DNA from: Symbiodinium natans | Taxonomy: Eukaryota; Sar; Dinophyceae; Suessiales; Symbiodiniaceae | Direction of reading: 5' to 3' | Assembly (NCBI GenBank): GCA_905221605.1 | Contig: CAJNDS010002301.1 | Coordinates: 1,365,692 to 1,429,691, forward strand | Length of the DNA: 64,000 nt | Program-made: the position numbers and the translations under genes | In this document: positions 1 through 9,654 of the stretch, piece by piece | How positions within the stretch are numbered: position 1 is the stretch's first letter | How the letters are laid out: the number at the start of each line of letters is the position of its first letter | Notes under the pieces: model-generated | The model's database searches: none | What the model saw: only the letters and a program-made list of their open reading frames with translations | Told to the model about the DNA's origin: nothing

Positions 1-7
1 GCCTGCT

Positions 8-126
8 AGGGTTTAGGGTTTAGGGTTTAGGGTTTAGGGTTTAGGGTTTAGGGTTTAGGGTTTAGGGTTTAGGGTTTAGGGTTTAGGGTTTAGGGTTTAG
101 GGTTTAGGGTTTAGGGTTTAGGGTTT
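8..126 (+). repeat. TTTAGGG telomere-like array at the left edge
   Basis: About 17 perfect tandem copies of TTTAGGG, reading G-rich on the plus strand. At a true left chromosome end the plus strand would read CCCTAAA, so this block is an internal telomere-like array, like the dozens that follow, and not a capped terminus. Confidence 0.9.
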
Positions 127-463
127 TACCCAGCAAGGGACGAATGGGAGGAAAGCAGACGCACATGTTTCTTCCCATGACCCTACGATGCCCCTGGCAC
201 CCTTTTCCCCTTCCTTTCCGACAGCAAGCCTCCAATCCACGTTAGACCATAACGGGCATTCCGGTTTGATGCCGAGGCTGTTCGGCATCCCCACCTAGCC
301 TATACCCCAAATACAGCTGGAATCCTTAGAGGGACACCCAAATGGGTACCCCTAAACCCTAAACCCCAAACCCTAAACCCTAAACCCCCTATAACCTTCA
401 CAAAGCCCCCTGATTTCCTTTGGGTCTTCCTCACCTCATCTCCCCTCTCCGGGTGCTGCGCAG

Positions 464-536
464 GAGCAGATCGTGCAGATCCATGAGCAGCTGTCGCGGA
501 TGCTGGAGCACATCAGCAAGATCCAGAAGAAGCCTG
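464..536 (+). CDS. exon-like island, coiled-coil peptide
   Basis: A reading frame opens directly after a GCGCAG acceptor and gives EQIVQIHEQLSRMLEHISKI followed by QKKP, with heptad-like hydrophobic spacing and GC-rich third positions. It ends at a possible GC donor (CCTG|GCTGG). Flanks are telomere-like and low-complexity. The product is not recognised. It may belong to the N-terminus of the channel gene or to an upstream gene's tail. Confidence 0.5.
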
Positions 537-601
537 GCTGGACTACTCTTACTGTTTGTTAGTAGGGACTGGGGAAGGAGGTACCCTATTATAATCCCTT
601 A

Positions 602-790
602 AAGGGCATATATATCCCTTCAAGGGCATATATATATAATATATGCATATATAGGGCCCTTGCTGGACTACTTAATTAACCAGCTGGAACTGTGCTGCTA
701 ACTGTACTTATTGCCATATGAGAGCACTTAAGGGGCTTATAAGTGGGTTAGAAGTACAGTTATAGTTGGTTTACAAGTACCATGAGAGTA
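602..790. repeat. AT-rich stretch and family-1-like inverted element remnant
   Basis: ATATAT-rich sequence is followed near 700-785 by segments resembling the interior of the family-1 inverted elements (ACTTAAGGGGCT, AGTGGGTTAGAAGTACAG, TTACAAGTACC). The outer ACTTGGAG ends are not clear, so this is a decayed or divergent copy. Confidence 0.35.
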
Positions 791-1460
791 GACGCTGCTG
801 TTGAAGCATTCTAGTCTTCCTCATCTATGAACCACCACCCTAATCGAAGCCTGCTTAAGCCCTGAAACCCCCTTCATACGATCGAACCCCTCCCTAACAT
901 ACTGTTCCCAAGACCTCAAAATCATTCAAACTCACTTGAAAATCAAGACTTGAGAAGCTGTAGTCTGAAATCTGCCGCTTACAGGCTTTTGGGCCCGCAT
1001 TTTCGCAAACCCAAGACCCCTTGATCCGCGGATGCTCCTAGAACTGCGAATGCGTCCTCAGGGATCTCCCCCTCCACGTTATGCTAAACCTAACTCCCCC
1101 ACTTAGAGTAAACTGCTGCAAAGCAAACATAACAATAGCAATGGGAGTGTTCTCAGGTTGGGGTTTGGGGTTTAGGGCTAAAGGGTAGGGGGGCCCTAAA
1201 AACCCTCAACCCTCAACCCTAAACCCTAAACCGGGGCGGCGGGTGGGGGGTAGTACTCGTAGGGAGCTGGTCTGTGGGAGCTGTTGTGGAAACCCCAAGC
1301 CCTCAACCCAAGGGTTTAGTCTTTTGGGTTGAGGGTTTAGGGTTTAGGGTTTAGGGTTCAGGGTTTAGGGTAGGGGAATCCAAAACCCGAAAACAAAAAG
1401 TATCCCCAACCCTCAAACCAAATGGAAGCTCTCAGCCGGGCCGCCCGAAAAAAGACTTCA
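790..1460. other. no gene seen; degenerate telomere-like intronic DNA
   Basis: Short CCCTAAA and TTTAGGG runs in both directions (about 1160-1240 and 1320-1375) are scattered in unique sequence. No frame with convincing coding character was found on either strand. Confidence 0.4.
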
Positions 1461-1467
1461 ATCTTCT

Positions 1468-1609
1468 ACTTGGAGGTTCAGGGTACTTAGTAACCAGTTG
1501 TAAGTGTAGTTATGACCCACTCATAAGCCCATAAGTACCCCAATAGGGACATAATTGGGTTATAAGTGCAGTTGTAATTGGCTTGCCTAAGTACCCTGAA
1601 CCTCCAAGT
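1468..1609. mobile_element. family-1 inverted-repeat element (introner-like)
   Basis: A 142-bp unit with near-perfect terminal inverted repeats. The left end reads ACTTGGAGGTTCAGGGTACT and the right end is its reverse complement. The interior has a second, weaker inverted pairing around TTATAAGTG. There is no coding capacity, so it is non-autonomous. Other copies are at 5839-5973, 18467-18587, 29055-29200 and about 39610-39688. Confidence 0.8.
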
Positions 1610-1681
1610 AGGGCGCATGGGCTTAGGGCTTCTTTCTGGCTTTAGAGCGTGAGGGGCTTTAGTGTTTCAGGGTCGAGGCAG

Positions 1682-1779
1682 GAGAATTTGCAAAGACGGC
1701 CCCGAGGAAAAGCGACATGGACCTCTGCATGGAACACCTGGCGGGGAAGATCGATGTTCAGAAGATGCTGGACGTGCAG
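1682..1779 (+). CDS. exon-like island
   Basis: After a GAGGCAG acceptor the frame reads EFAKTAPRKSDMDLCMEHLA then GKIDVQKMLDVQ. The codon use is GC-rich and unlike the flanks. A CCCTATAAA/CCCTAAAA array begins within 40 bp downstream. Function unknown; same uncertainty of gene membership as the other islands in the first 11 kb. Confidence 0.5.
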
Positions 1780-1821
1780 ACCTGAGATTGGCGAGTCGCA
1801 CACTACCGGTCCAACCCCAAC

Positions 1822-2109
1822 CCTATAAACCCTATAAACCCTATAAACCGTATAAACCCTATAAACCCTAAAACCCTCGAACCCTAAAACCCTAGAACCC
1901 TAAAAACCCTAAAACCCTAAAACCCTAAAACCCTAAAACCCTAAAACCCTAAAACCCTAAAACCCTAAAACCCTAAAACCCTAAAACCCTAAAACCCTAA
2001 AAAAACCCTAAAACCCTAAAACCCTAAAACCCTAAAACCCTAAAACCCTAAAACCCTAAAACCTCTAAAACCTCTAAAACCCTAAACCCTAAAACCCTAA
2101 AACCCTAAC
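1822..2109 (-). repeat. CCCTATAAA / CCCTAAAA variant telomere-like array
   Basis: The array starts as CCCTATAAA units and changes to 8-bp CCCTAAAA units, with a few 7-bp units at the end. Similar 8-bp CCCTAAAA repeats recur at 19474-19605. The drift of unit length inside one array argues for local expansion rather than chromosome-end DNA. Confidence 0.85.
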
Positions 2110-2663
2110 TCCAAAAGGCCTAAAGAAAAGGTTGCACCGGCGATTTTTGTTTGAGCTGTTGAGAGTTTTTTCTCGGGAATATCGGGGCCGCATTCGGAGT
2201 TTCGGGGTACAGCCTTAGGGGCTTAGGTTTAGGGTTTAGGGCGTTTCGGGGTTTTGAGGGTCCCTAAACCCTGAACCTTTTATGTACCCCTTGGCCTCAT
2301 GAGTAGCTCTTGACGGTCAGGCTTGTGGTCCTTGAAGCCCTAGCATTCAAAGTGCAGAGGTTAGGGTTTTTGGGCTTATAGGACCCTACAAGCCCCAGAG
2401 GCCCTGAACCCTTCAGCGTAAGTCCAGGTACCGTGAACCCTAACCCTAAACCCTAAACCCTAAACGCTAAACCCTAAACCCCTAAGACCATACCGGAGGA
2501 AACAATGACTCGGGCTCATATGGAAGCCTAGGAACTACGAACAATTGAAGAGCTTAGGGTTGAGGATTTAGGTTTACGGGTCGGGTTGAGTTTAGCGTGT
2601 CTCGTTTCGGGGCCTTTTTTGTACTTTCACTTGTGCCCTCATAACCCTTAACCCGAAATCCCA

Positions 2664-2735
2664 AACCCTAAACCCTAAACCCTAAACCCTAAACCCTAAA
2701 CCCTAAACCCTAAACCCTAAACCCTAAACCCTGTC
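2664..2735 (-). repeat. CCCTAAA array
   Basis: About ten CCCTAAA copies in the C-rich orientation, lying just upstream of the exon-like island at 2766. A shorter array at 2436-2480 precedes it. Confidence 0.85.
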
Positions 2736-2765
2736 CCCAAAGCTTGAACTTGGGTCAGAAGTGAG

Positions 2766-2846
2766 GTGCAGACCATGAACCTCATGCAAAACATCCAAAA
2801 GCTGCAGCTGGGCGCCCCCGACCTCTCCATGACCCTCCAGGCCCGG
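2766..2846 (+). CDS. exon-like island, coiled-coil peptide
   Basis: The frame VQTMNLMQNIQKLQLGAPDL then SMTLQ starts after a GTGAG acceptor. It resembles the islands at 464 and 4607 in its alternating hydrophobic and polar pattern (QTM..M..I.K.Q). A CCCTAAA array lies upstream and GGGTTTAGG directly downstream, the usual exon setting in this window. Confidence 0.5.
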
Positions 2847-3070
2847 GTTTAGGGCTTCGTAAAGTGTAGGGTATTCGAGGGCTTGTAGGGCTTGCTGGTG
2901 GATTTAAATGCTGAACATGTCGTGTGTATCTGCATCTGCGAGAAAAGCCTACATGACAAGGGACGAGGGGATATGTAACATGTTGCAGCATCACATAACA
3001 GATTGACAGAAGAATGCTTTCGTCTAGGGTTCAGGGATAGGAGTTCTCGAGCTTTTCCTTTGTGTTTCCT

Positions 3071-3152
3071 TGGTAGCCCAGTGGTGCCCTTCACCCTATT
3101 TTTGCTCAAGGTTCCCTTATAAAGTAACCAACCCAAAAAAGGGGTGGGCTAC
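3071..3152. mobile_element. family-7 inverted-repeat element
   Basis: Starts GTAGCCCAGTGGTGCCC and ends GGGTGGGCTACCAG, so it begins with GT, ends with AG and has inverted ends. The interior matches the copies at 24251-24454 and 37966-38035 (GGTTCCCTTATAAAGTAACCAA). It is intron-shaped, but no frame across it was established here. Confidence 0.6.
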
Positions 3153-3259
3153 CAGGTGTGGCTGTCTTGGGAGTTCGGATTTTCAGCTCAAAGGGCTTGT
3201 AGGTCCTAGGCTGGTCGAAGTCATCGCGATCCTTGCACAGAAGGGGAAAGTCCCAGCAA

Positions 3260-3440
3260 CCCCCCCCCCCCCCCCCCCCCCCAACGGTGTAACGGTTGGG
3301 GTAGGTTTAGGTTTGCCACCACCCCCCCCCCACCCCCCACACTGAGATAAGGACATGTTTCCTGTTTCCCTGTTTCCCTAGGTTGAGGGTTCTGTGCTAG
3401 TTTGTGCTACAATAACCTTTTTTTCCCCCCCCCCCCCCCC
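3260..3440. repeat. poly-C tracts
   Basis: C-rich homopolymers at 3260-3281, 3321-3338 and 3426-3440. Similar poly-C or poly-G runs of 10-67 bp occur about twenty times in the window (for example 8103-8129, 11322-11342, 40951-40974, 50177-50200, 61500-61524). Confidence 0.8.
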
Positions 3441-3530
3441 AAAGTGCTCCGCTGTCTCAACATTGAGGGTGCGTTCATGGTTAAACCCTACACCCTAAAC
3501 CCTAAACCCTAGGCTTCCATTTTTTTGCAG

Positions 3531-3583
3531 GAGCTCCAAGCGACCGGTCCGCCTCAAGACTTGGCCTCGTGGATGCTACGAGA
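3531..3583 (+). CDS. exon-like island
   Basis: A T-rich tract and TTTGCAG acceptor precede the frame ELQATGPPQDLASWMLRE, which can end at a GAGA|GTTTTGG donor. CCCTAAA units lie upstream and degenerate TTAGGG downstream. Unrecognised product. Confidence 0.5.
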
Positions 3584-4094
3584 GTTTTGGGTCTAGGGTT
3601 TCGGGTTTTGGTGGTTAGGGTTGGGGGTTACCAAATTCTAATCTGCATACGCCCAGAAACCTCAAGCCACAGAAAGCCGAACCCCTGATAAGGCCCTAAG
3701 ACCCGAAACCCCTACTACCCCTGATTTCTTAAGCCGCTTAAGCCGATTTTGGATGTCAGATGCTGGGTGTGAGCCGTGTGCAGGTTCTAGGTTTGGGGGC
3801 ATGCTACGTCTGTTGTAGACGAATTATGGAACTCCCAATCAACAGACGACCTACTTCGATGCTGAATGTGAACTGGCAGAAACGGCCTTCTACGCCATAC
3901 CATCGAGGCTGTCCCCCACGCCCCAGTCCCAGGAATAAACGCTAGACCCATCTCCTGTACTTTAACTTTGGCCGGTATCTCTAGCGACCTTGAACTCAAA
4001 CAGGAGAGTATAAGTATGCCCCACGCATGCGGCGCGCTCCCTAAACCCCAAACCCTAAACCCTAAACCCTAAACCCCTTGACGTATCACCGCAG

Positions 4095-4165
4095 TCGCTG
4101 CAGGATTTCTCCCCGGTCATTTCCGAGATCCGGCGGGCCCATGTCATGATCGAGGCACGGAGATG
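4095..4165 (+). CDS. exon-like island
   Basis: Acceptor ACCGCAG is followed by the frame SLQDFSPVISEIRRAHVMIE. Codon character is good and a CCCTAAA array ends about 25 bp upstream. A second acceptor (GCTGCAG) nine bases later keeps the same frame. Confidence 0.5.
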
Positions 4166-4187
4166 TTCCCGTGCAAGGGGCAGCAAT

Positions 4188-4288
4188 ATACATATACATA
4201 TATACATATACTTATACATATACATATACATACACATACACATGCGCATACACATACACACATATATATATATATATATATATACATA
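4188..4288. repeat. (TATACA)/(TA) microsatellite
   Basis: Alternating purine-pyrimidine ATACATAT repeats, ending in a pure TA tract at about 4261-4284. Reading frames here are compositional artefacts. Confidence 0.85.
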
Positions 4289-4606
4289 ATGCTTTGGCTG
4301 GGACCCTCGTGCATTTCCACAATTGCCGTACCCCTCATATGTCCCCAAATTATTGTGGTTGTCAGTTTATATTAGGAACCCCAAGCCTAAAAAGGCTACT
4401 TCTTTTTCGGCTACCCCATCTGAGTTCTTTTCTATGCGCCCTGCCAGCCTGCCTTACAAGGGACCCCCGGGGGTTGCATTGAGGGTGATAATCAGGATTT
4501 GAGGGGTCTTCAGTGAATCGAGCAGCACTTCCCAACAGGGGACCTCCTGCTTTGCCTTCTCTTTGTTTGTCCCGGTTAACAACAAAGCCTCTTCAAGCCC
4601 ACGCAG

Positions 4607-4648
4607 GAAGACATGCAGACCATGATGCGGGAGATTGCCAAGATTCAG
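4607..4648 (+). CDS. exon-like island, coiled-coil peptide
   Basis: The frame EDMQTMMREIAKIQ follows the acceptor CCACGCAG. It is a short amphipathic segment that resembles the islands at 464, 2766 and 6781, suggesting one protein with repeated helical segments. Confidence 0.5.
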
Positions 4649-5001
4649 TATCGGGGCCGGTGTTAGTAACGATGGGGCGCGCAAGTTATTTTGGGCGTTC
4701 GCCCCCTAAGCTTAATTGAAAGAGATCCGCCTCTACCTCACGCATCCCAAAGTAAGAATGAGAGAGACCGAGAGAGCGACGTGTGTAGCCTGCATATGTA
4801 TGCTCATCTTAGCATATACATGCTCATAGATAGACATAAACACAGACAAATGCAGAGACATGTGCATTGACATATGTGCCTATACTTATGCACATACATC
4901 CGTATAAGTGCATATGTACTATATGTGCCACATCACGCATACACACACATGTATACACATGTGTATACATATACTTGAGATTGCGAATAGTCTATTCGCA
5001 G

Positions 5002-5070
5002 CTTCTTTTCGCTGTTCATGACGAAAGGTTGCAACGCAGGTTCTACCGATGGACTGAGCCGACACTTTAG
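5002..5070 (+). CDS. possible exon
   Basis: After TATTCGCAG the frame reads LLFAVHDERLQRRFYRWTEP and stops at TAG. The amino-acid mix is protein-like, but there is no independent support. Confidence 0.35.
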   Translation, partial: LLFAVHDERLQRRFYRWTEPTL

Positions 5071-5557
5071 CACTGCAACGAGCAATCCCGTAGGGTCCGT
5101 TTGCGGTACTACTATGGAATTAGGTACCCAAAAGCATACTAAATAGGTTGTTGGGGTATCCAATTCCCGAATCGTTCTGCTGGGAGTGCCTTACAATTGT
5201 GAGTTTGGAGTTTACGGCTAACGTCTGATAGAAATAATAAACAATAAACAATAAATAATCAATAATAATATAACAGAATGAAATCAAGCGGTTTCCTGGC
5301 CTCTTGGGTTCTTCCTTGCGAGATGATTCCGGTGTTTGAAGTACGGGCAGTTTCCAGCTGCCAATCCATGGCTAGCCCTAACACTGCTAAGTTCTACAAC
5401 CATGAGCCGTGAAAGCCCACGAGCTTTTCTTAGGTTCCCGTAGCCAGCCGAAAACACCGACTCAAGTTGCATGGGCCCTTGTACCTCAAGACCCTAAACC
5501 CCAAACCCTAAACCCTAAACCCCAAACCCCAAACCCTAAGCCCTTGACAAGCCTCAG

Positions 5558-5640
5558 AGACCAGGCAGCATCTGCAGTTGGACTTCTTGCCGATAGGTCC
5601 GAGCGCTTGCGAAGCCACGCCGCGCTCGGTAGTGGAATCA
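5558..5640 (+). CDS. possible exon
   Basis: The frame RDQAASAVGLLADRSERLRS then HAALGSG follows a CTCAG acceptor. It is alanine- and arginine-rich with helix propensity. CCCTAAA units lie directly upstream. Product unknown. Confidence 0.4.
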
Positions 5641-5838
5641 GAGGCTTGGGGTTCAGCATGAGACCTAAGTGAGAATATAGGGTTTATAGGGTTGATAAGG
5701 TTCATAAGGGCTGAACAGGGGCTTATCATGAGATTTAGTAGGGTTTATAAGGTTCATAAGATTTTTGGGTTTCATAGGTCTTATGGAGTTTACACCGGTG
5801 TGCGGGGCTTTATCGGGGTTATGGAGGTTATAAGTGTT

Positions 5839-5973
5839 ACTTTGGAGGGTCGGGGGACTTCGCAAGCAGATAGTTATTAGTCTTATAAGTACCCCTAAAA
5901 AAAACCGAATTCGATTTATCTTACTTAGAACTCTCCTAGATAACTACTTACTAAGTCCTCCGACCCTCCAAGT
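5839..5973. mobile_element. family-1 inverted-repeat element
   Basis: The left end ACTTTGGAGGGTCGGGGGAC pairs with the right end GTCCTCCGACCCTCCAAGT. The ends diverge from the other family-1 copies but agree with each other, so both ends changed together, as expected for a sub-family. Confidence 0.7.
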
Positions 5974-6059
5974 ATAGGGTCTAAGTGTATAGGGGAGCTC
6001 TCCAGCATACAAGCCTCGTTACCAGACTGCGCTCAAAGTTTGCCTTACCTGGGGTTTAG

Positions 6060-6155
6060 GGCTTGAGGGTCAGGGGGTTTATAGGGTTTAGGGATTTGGG
6101 TTTAGGGTTTCGGGTTTAGGGTTTCGGGTTTCGGGTTTCGGGTTTAGGGGGAAAC
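6060..6155 (+). repeat. degenerate TTTAGGG / TTTCGGG array
   Basis: TTTAGGG units are mixed with TTTCGGG and TTTATAGGG variants. The block ends immediately upstream of the island at 6156. Confidence 0.7.
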
Positions 6156-6238
6156 ATGGACCCTTGGCCGGCCTTTCTCAAAGATGGCTTGAAGCGCCTT
6201 CGCAGAGAGCCGCGAGAGTCGGACTCCAGAGGGGATCT
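6156..6238 (+). CDS. exon-like island
   Basis: An ATG-starting frame, MDPWPAFLKDGLKRLRREPR then ESDSRG, is strongly basic and protein-like. No AG acceptor lies immediately upstream in the repeat, so this could be a translation start. The downstream frame becomes low quality after about 6240. Confidence 0.45.
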
Positions 6239-6384
6239 GTTTAAGGGACCTTACAGGTTATTTGGGGGGCTTGCCGATGATCAAGGGCTTAAAGGAGGGA
6301 TCCTCATAAGGGACCTAAAGGGTTTTTTGGGGGTTGTTTAGGTAGGGGGTCCCTCCTTAAACCCCTTAAAGCTGAGAGGCCACG

Positions 6385-6462
6385 ATTGAGTCTGTGGTTG
6401 TCCAGCCCAAAGCCGTTTCCTTCGCGGAGGCTTGCACGCTTGGGCCGGAGCATGGGTTGTGC
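6385..6462 (+). CDS. exon-like island
   Basis: The frame IESVVVQPKAVSFAEACTLG then PEHGLC has good codon character. It follows family-8-like repeat sequence and ends before degenerate TTTAGGG units. Function unknown. Confidence 0.4.
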
Positions 6463-6780
6463 AGGGTTGAAGGAACAGGGGTTTAGGGTTAAGGGTTTTG
6501 GGTTTAAGGTTTAGAGGGGATTGTCCATCAGAACATGAATGGGGTTTAGGGTCTAGGGTTTAGGGTAAGGGTTTAGGATCCCTTGAAATCAAACATGCTG
6601 GAGGCGATCGTATATAGGCCATGCAACAAACAAGTGTCGGGTACGTGACTGTTTCCTGGCACTAAAAGCACCTGGCACTAACAAGCCAGCCGCTGCACAC
6701 AGAAGCAGGCCAGCAAGACAAGGCAACACCCCAAACTCTAAACCCAAACCCCTAAACCCTAAGCCCTAGACTCAAGGCAG

Positions 6781-6822
6781 GTCCGGGATTTGGCCGGTCA
6801 TGCGGTTCAGATTCAGAGTATG
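6781..6822 (+). CDS. exon-like island, coiled-coil peptide
   Basis: The acceptor CAAGGCAG and a GTTAAA donor bracket exactly 14 codons, VRDLAGHAVQIQSM. A CCCTAAA run lies upstream. It is similar in style to the other short helical islands of this region. Confidence 0.5.
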
Positions 6823-7237
6823 GTTAAATGAGGGAGTCGGGTTCAGCAGGACAGGGCTGAATGAATTAGGGTTTCTTAAGGTTTGTTGAAGGTTGTTTGT
6901 GTTTCTCAAGTTTTTGCAGGGTTTTAGTGTTTTTGAGGCTTCTTCAGGGTTTAGTTTGGGCTTCTTAAGGTGTTTTAGTGTTGGTTGTGATTCTTCAGGC
7001 CTTTCTAGGGTTTACATAGGATCTCTAGGGCTTTTTAGCTTTAGGGCTTCTAGGGGTTTTTGGGGTTAAAATCGGGTTGCTTCGGGTTGCTCGCGGCATG
7101 CAGGGATTTCATTCTGACCCCCTCTCTCGTCGCCCCCCCGCCCCCAACCCTAAGCCCAATCCCCAAACCCTAAATCAAGCCCCGAAAAACCCTCCAAGAA
7201 TTCCGAAAGCCCCCGTAAACCCTAAACCCGCATCCAG

Positions 7238-7327
7238 GCAGAAGAGGAGCCGACTTCCGACGACGGCCGATGTGACACCGTTACATCCGAGATGGACGTG
7301 ATGAAGTTTTCCCACATGGCATCCAAG
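7238..7327 (+). CDS. exon-like island
   Basis: The frame AEEEPTSDDGRCDTVTSEMD then VMKFSHMASK is bracketed by a CATCCAG acceptor and a GTCTCT donor. It is acidic then mixed, consistent with a cytosolic linker. Ordered ahead of the S1 exon, it may be N-terminal channel sequence. Confidence 0.5.
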
Positions 7328-7437
7328 GTCTCTTTCTGATGTGTTTAGGCTTTATCTGAAGCGGCTGCCGGTGGGTTCGGGGTCGACTTTCGAAAAGTGG
7401 TTCAAGTTGTTTTCTGTTTCCGTTTTGGGGGTGTAGT

Positions 7438-7614
7438 TTGGGATGTTCCCCCTTATACGAACTGGGTTAAGGGTTTAGGGTTTAGGGTTTATATAGGGTT
7501 TAGGGTTCATGTTCACTATTATACTAACAGCCCTTAATAGGGACTATAGTACCCCCCCCCCCCACTATTCTAATCGCTACTAAGGACTGTTCGTATAAGG
7601 GGGAGCATCCCAAA
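7438..7614. mobile_element. family-4 inverted-repeat element with telomere-like insert
   Basis: The left end TTGGGATGTTCCCCCTTATA is matched by the inverted right end TATAAGGGGGAGCATCCCAA. Between them lie a TTTAGGG run (7475-7507), a poly-C tract and an inner inverted pair (GGGACTATAGTACC). Other copies are 55629-55734 and partial ones near 50722 and 61009. Confidence 0.8.
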
Positions 7615-7983
7615 AGATCGCGCTTGACTGCAGGCGCCTTAAGCGTTACCTTTGTTATGGTCACCCAATTGCCCCATACTTCTCATATGAAACAGGGTTT
7701 ATACTACTGTTTTTGGTGAGTGTATACAAGGTTCCTGTTTAATATTGGTGAGTGTATATACCGGGTGTCCTTCTGGGGGTACAAGAAATATATACCCCAC
7801 TTAGTTACTTCATATAGACTACCCACAAAACCCATTCTAATTGAGTAGGCCCCTAGATATTTTCCACACCGAGTGAGCATTCGAATTGTTTCGCTCCAGC
7901 GGGAACTGCGACATCGAACGCACAAAAGGGTTTGCTCGTTTTGGGCGGGTCCAGGTTTAAGAAGGGCACATGGGTTGCACACC

Positions 7984-8083
7984 TGCGAAACATACCCCGA
8001 AACATACCCCGCGAAACATACCCCCGAAACATACCCGAAACATACCCCCGAAACATACCCCGAAACATACCCGCGAAACATAC
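7984..8083 (+). repeat. 12-13 bp tandem repeat CGAAACATACCC
   Basis: About eight copies of CGAAACATACCC with 0-2 extra C or G between units, followed by a poly-C run (8103-8129). It is open in several frames only because of its periodicity. Confidence 0.8.
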
Positions 8084-8543
8084 TTTGCTCCCAACACCTG
8101 TCGCCCCCCCCCCCCCCCCCCCCCCCCCCATCATTACATTATCGGAGCAGGACCCTTGTCTCATGCTGATTGCCTGCTGCTTTGGGTTGAGTAAACCCTG
8201 AAGAAAACCTACACCCTACACCCCAACCACCACGCCCTAAACCCTAAAAAGGCTTCTCCGTTGCTTTTGCGCATGAGATCTCTCAAGCTGGACTTCAGAT
8301 GCTAGGACAATAGTTACACCACCTCTGCAGCAGTACTCGCATGCCTTCCAACATGTATCCCCAAATACCCATCAGAATCCTAAACCCTACACCCTAAACC
8401 CTAGATTTGGAGGTTAAACGTCATGATTGTGGGTATTTTGGGGGTCGAGATGGAGAAACGTTCGGGAACCGTGGGTATCTGCGCTCGGGCTAAACCCCTA
8501 AACCCTAAACCCTAAACCCTAAACCCTAACCCTTAATTTGGAG

Positions 8544-8636
8544 GTGAAGAAGCTGAAGCGCGTTCGAGAGATGGGGGCCCAGACGGAGCAGGCCTATCGC
8601 GACACGCACGCGCAGACAGACGCAGATTTTCACAAG
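8544..8636 (+). CDS. exon-like island, probable N-terminal region of channel gene
   Basis: After TTTGGAG the frame VKKLKRVREMGAQTEQAYRD then THAQTDADFHK is clearly protein-like: basic, helical, then polar. CCCTAAA units lie upstream. Its position ahead of the S1 exon suggests the cytoplasmic N-terminus of the channel, but this is inference. Confidence 0.55.
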
Positions 8637-8866
8637 CCTCATCAGAGCCTCGGCTGCGTATTCTCTCTCTGACTCCTACAGGGGCCTGTGGGGATTCTAG
8701 GTAGGTGTGGGAACAGGATCCCTAAACACTAGACTCCTCAGCCGGTGCGGAGACACGTTGGGTGTTAGGGCATTTTAGGGCACTTGGTCGCTATGTGTCA
8801 TGAAACCTCGAGAACCTAAAGTCTCCGAGCCCCCTCGACTCAAGCCCTGCCCGCCCGAGCCTCCAG

Positions 8867-8901
8867 CAATGAATCCGGAATTCTTCATGGAGAATATTTC
8901 G
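8867..8901 (+). CDS. short exon-like island ending at a GGTTTAGGG donor
   Basis: The acceptor CCTCCAG and the donor TTCG|GTTTAGGG bracket 35 nt. Two frames are open, one reading MNPEFFMENIS. The donor is the first unit of a TTTAGGG array. Confidence 0.4.
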
Positions 8902-9133
8902 GTTTAGGGTTTAGGGTTTAGGGTGTGTAGTTCTTCTAGTGGGGATAGAAATGGGGGCTTCCGAACATAGGGGTACCCTGTTTGGGGGTCCCTTTTAGCC
9001 CCCCACCCCCCCAACCCCCAAACAAAAGACAAAGATAAGCACAAAAAGAGAAGCCCCACGCGCCTGTCCTACACCCGCAAACCCCGAACCCCAAAACCCC
9101 AAAAAACCTAACACAAAAAACCAAAAACCAACC

Positions 9134-9600
9134 TGTGAATTAAAAGCCCCAAACCGCATAAATCCCAAAACGCCCCCGAAAACATCTCGAGGCACAAGAA
9201 GCATCGGACAACCCTTGAATTAAAGCCCTCAAAGCCGCATAAGTCACCGAAAGCACCCTCTAGGGGTTTACGAAAATCAGGGACACCTAATTTAGACCCC
9301 CAAGTAGTAGGAACCCCTTACAATAAGGACCCCAAGAAGGTACCGCTAAACCCTAAACATCCCTACACCCTAAAACCTGAACCCCAAACCCTGGAACCCC
9401 CAAGAAGCACCCCTACTTTCGGAAACCCCAAATCTCGAGGCACACGAAGCATCGAACAACCCTAAAAACCCTATAACCCCTTAAACCCTAAACCCTAAAC
9501 CCCAAGCCCTAAATCCTAAACCCTAAACCCTAAACCCTAAGCCCTAAACCCTAAACCCCATCTCGAGGCACAAGAAGCATCGGCCATCCGCCGAGCCCAA
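9134..9600 (+). repeat. locally duplicated block with three copies of an exon start
   Basis: The segment ATCTCGAGGCACAAGAAGC occurs at 9183, 9432 (one change) and 9560. The preceding GAATTAAA..CCGCATAA block is also doubled (9137 and 9216). Only the third copy continues into an open exon; the first two run into CCCTAAA-type repeats. Confidence 0.75.
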
Positions 9601-9652
9601 GAAGAACGCCAAGCCTTTGGTGCCGGCGCGGCCTGGTGGCTTGCAGGACCGG
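9568..9652 (+). CDS. exon-like island, probable N-terminal region of channel gene
   Basis: The frame AQEASAIRRAQEERQAFGAG then AAWWLAGP follows the CTCGAG acceptor region. It is preceded by a CCCTAAA array and followed by the G-rich minisatellite. The helical basic stretch resembles the 8544 exon. Confidence 0.5.
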
Positions 9653-9654
9653 CT

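Noticed and set aside
8-126. True chromosome end
   Set aside because: Strand orientation is opposite to that of a left telomere and similar arrays occur throughout the window.
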